From an uncultured Jannaschia sp. (GTDB lineage Bacteria > Pseudomonadota > Alphaproteobacteria > Rhodobacterales > Rhodobacteraceae), in assembly GCA_947494145.1 (NCBI GenBank), contig CANLTZ010000006.1, forward strand, positions 62,001 through 126,000: a DNA stretch of 64,000 nucleotides, written 5' to 3'. A model generated the notes under the pieces. That model searched no databases and was not told the DNA's origin. It was given only the letters and a program-made list of their open reading frames with translations. The position numbers were made by a program, and so were the translations under genes. Position 1 is the first letter of the stretch. Each line of letters opens with the position of its first letter. This document shows positions 63,682 through 64,000 of this stretch, piece after piece.

Positions 63682-64000
63682 CACAGCAAGGGCCCCGCCC
63701 CGGTGCGCGGTGGCCATTCCTTGATCACACCGCGCTGCCGTGTTTCGATCACGGTCTGGGTGAAGCTGTTGACCGGCGCATATTCCGCCAGGAAGCGGTC
63801 CAGGATGGCGCCCATCAGGATTGTGCCCGACCCTTCGTAGGCTTCGTCATCCATGGTGATACGCACCTCAATTCCGCGGGCGGGGAAATGCCCGTCTTCG
63901 CGGCGGATCAGCCGGGTAATGGGTCGGGTTTCCAGCCGTTCGATCCCGGCGATCTGCTTTTCGTCGGTGGCCTCGGACAGGTCCGCAAAGAGCGACAGCA
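63681..64000 (-). CDS. tssF: Type VI secretion baseplate protein TssF (partial, N-terminus off right edge)
   Basis: The last 106 residues of TssF are visible. They include a beta-rich segment (GIEVRITMDDEAYEGSGTIL), the LDRFLAEYAPVNSFTQTVI block and the terminal RGVIKEWPPRTGAGPL motif. The start and the likely upstream tssE/B/C genes lie beyond 64000. It is translationally coupled to tssG. Confidence 0.93.
   Translation of the reverse strand, partial: LSLFADLSEATDEKQIAGIERLETRPITRLIRREDGHFPARGIEVRITMDDEAYEGSGTILMGAILDRFLAEYAPVNSFTQTVIETRQRGVIKEWPPRTGAGPLL

Noticed and set aside
1-64000. tRNA, rRNA, integrase or insertion sequence boundaries of a genomic island
   Set aside because: No cloverleaf, rRNA-like stretch, transposase or recombinase gene was recognised. 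Boundaries of any island could not be placed by eye.

Overview
The window is high-GC alphaproteobacterial DNA, probably from the Rhodobacterales (Roseobacter-type). This is inferred from the formate dehydrogenase operon with DUF3305 and DUF3306 partners, the overall gene style and the dense ATGA/TGATG start-stop overlaps. No rRNA, tRNA, CRISPR array, insertion sequence or integrase was recognised. No gene-free stretch exceeds 300 bases.

Region 1 (1-8114) is a Tat-exported, membrane-bound formate dehydrogenase operon: DUF3305, DUF3306, TorD-type chaperone, a 59-residue Tat peptide, catalytic FdhA with a cysteine molybdenum ligand, ferredoxin subunit FdhB, cytochrome b subunit FdhC and a small membrane peptide. 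A 4Fe-4S protein is divergent from it and runs off the left edge.

Region 2 (8357-24770) is a large sphingolipid locus. It holds the five ceramide genes known from Caulobacter: spt, acpR, cerR and aasR together, and the GNAT-like ceramide synthase bcerS about 10 kb away. Around them are two paralogous CDP-alcohol phosphotransferases, two sugar-type nucleotidyltransferases, a lipid kinase, a Tam41-like cytidylyltransferase, a sterol-desaturase-type hydroxylase, an LptF/LptG-type permease pair, a HIT protein, a metallophosphoesterase and a secreted DUF2141 protein. Together they suggest a full assembly line: ceramide synthesis, phosphorylation, possible CDP-activation, head-group attachment and export. 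Region 3 (24909-30958) adds two ELM1-family glycosyltransferase-like proteins, an MsbA-like ABC exporter, a polysaccharide pyruvyl transferase and a GT-A-like protein, possibly for glycosylation and flipping of an envelope lipid.

Region 4 (31143-64000) is a type VI secretion locus. PAAR and VgrG are divergent. Then come a 2432-residue repetitive autotransporter, tssK-tssL-tssM-tagF, a PP2C phosphatase and a membrane kinase. An opposite-strand operon encodes an ExbB, two ExbD and a TonB-like protein. Next are exported proteins, including an M23 endopeptidase fused to a transglycosylase-like domain. On the far side lie clpV, tssG and tssF (cut by the right edge). Hcp, TssA/B/C/E and an FHA protein are not in view and may lie beyond 64000. 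The most unusual points are the Tam41-like/kinase/CDP-alcohol-phosphotransferase operon, the LptFG-like pair inside a sphingolipid locus, the ExbBD/TonB module tied to the T6SS by a C-terminal domain shared with the kinase, and repeated T-V-I-G-G motifs at the TssL N-terminus.
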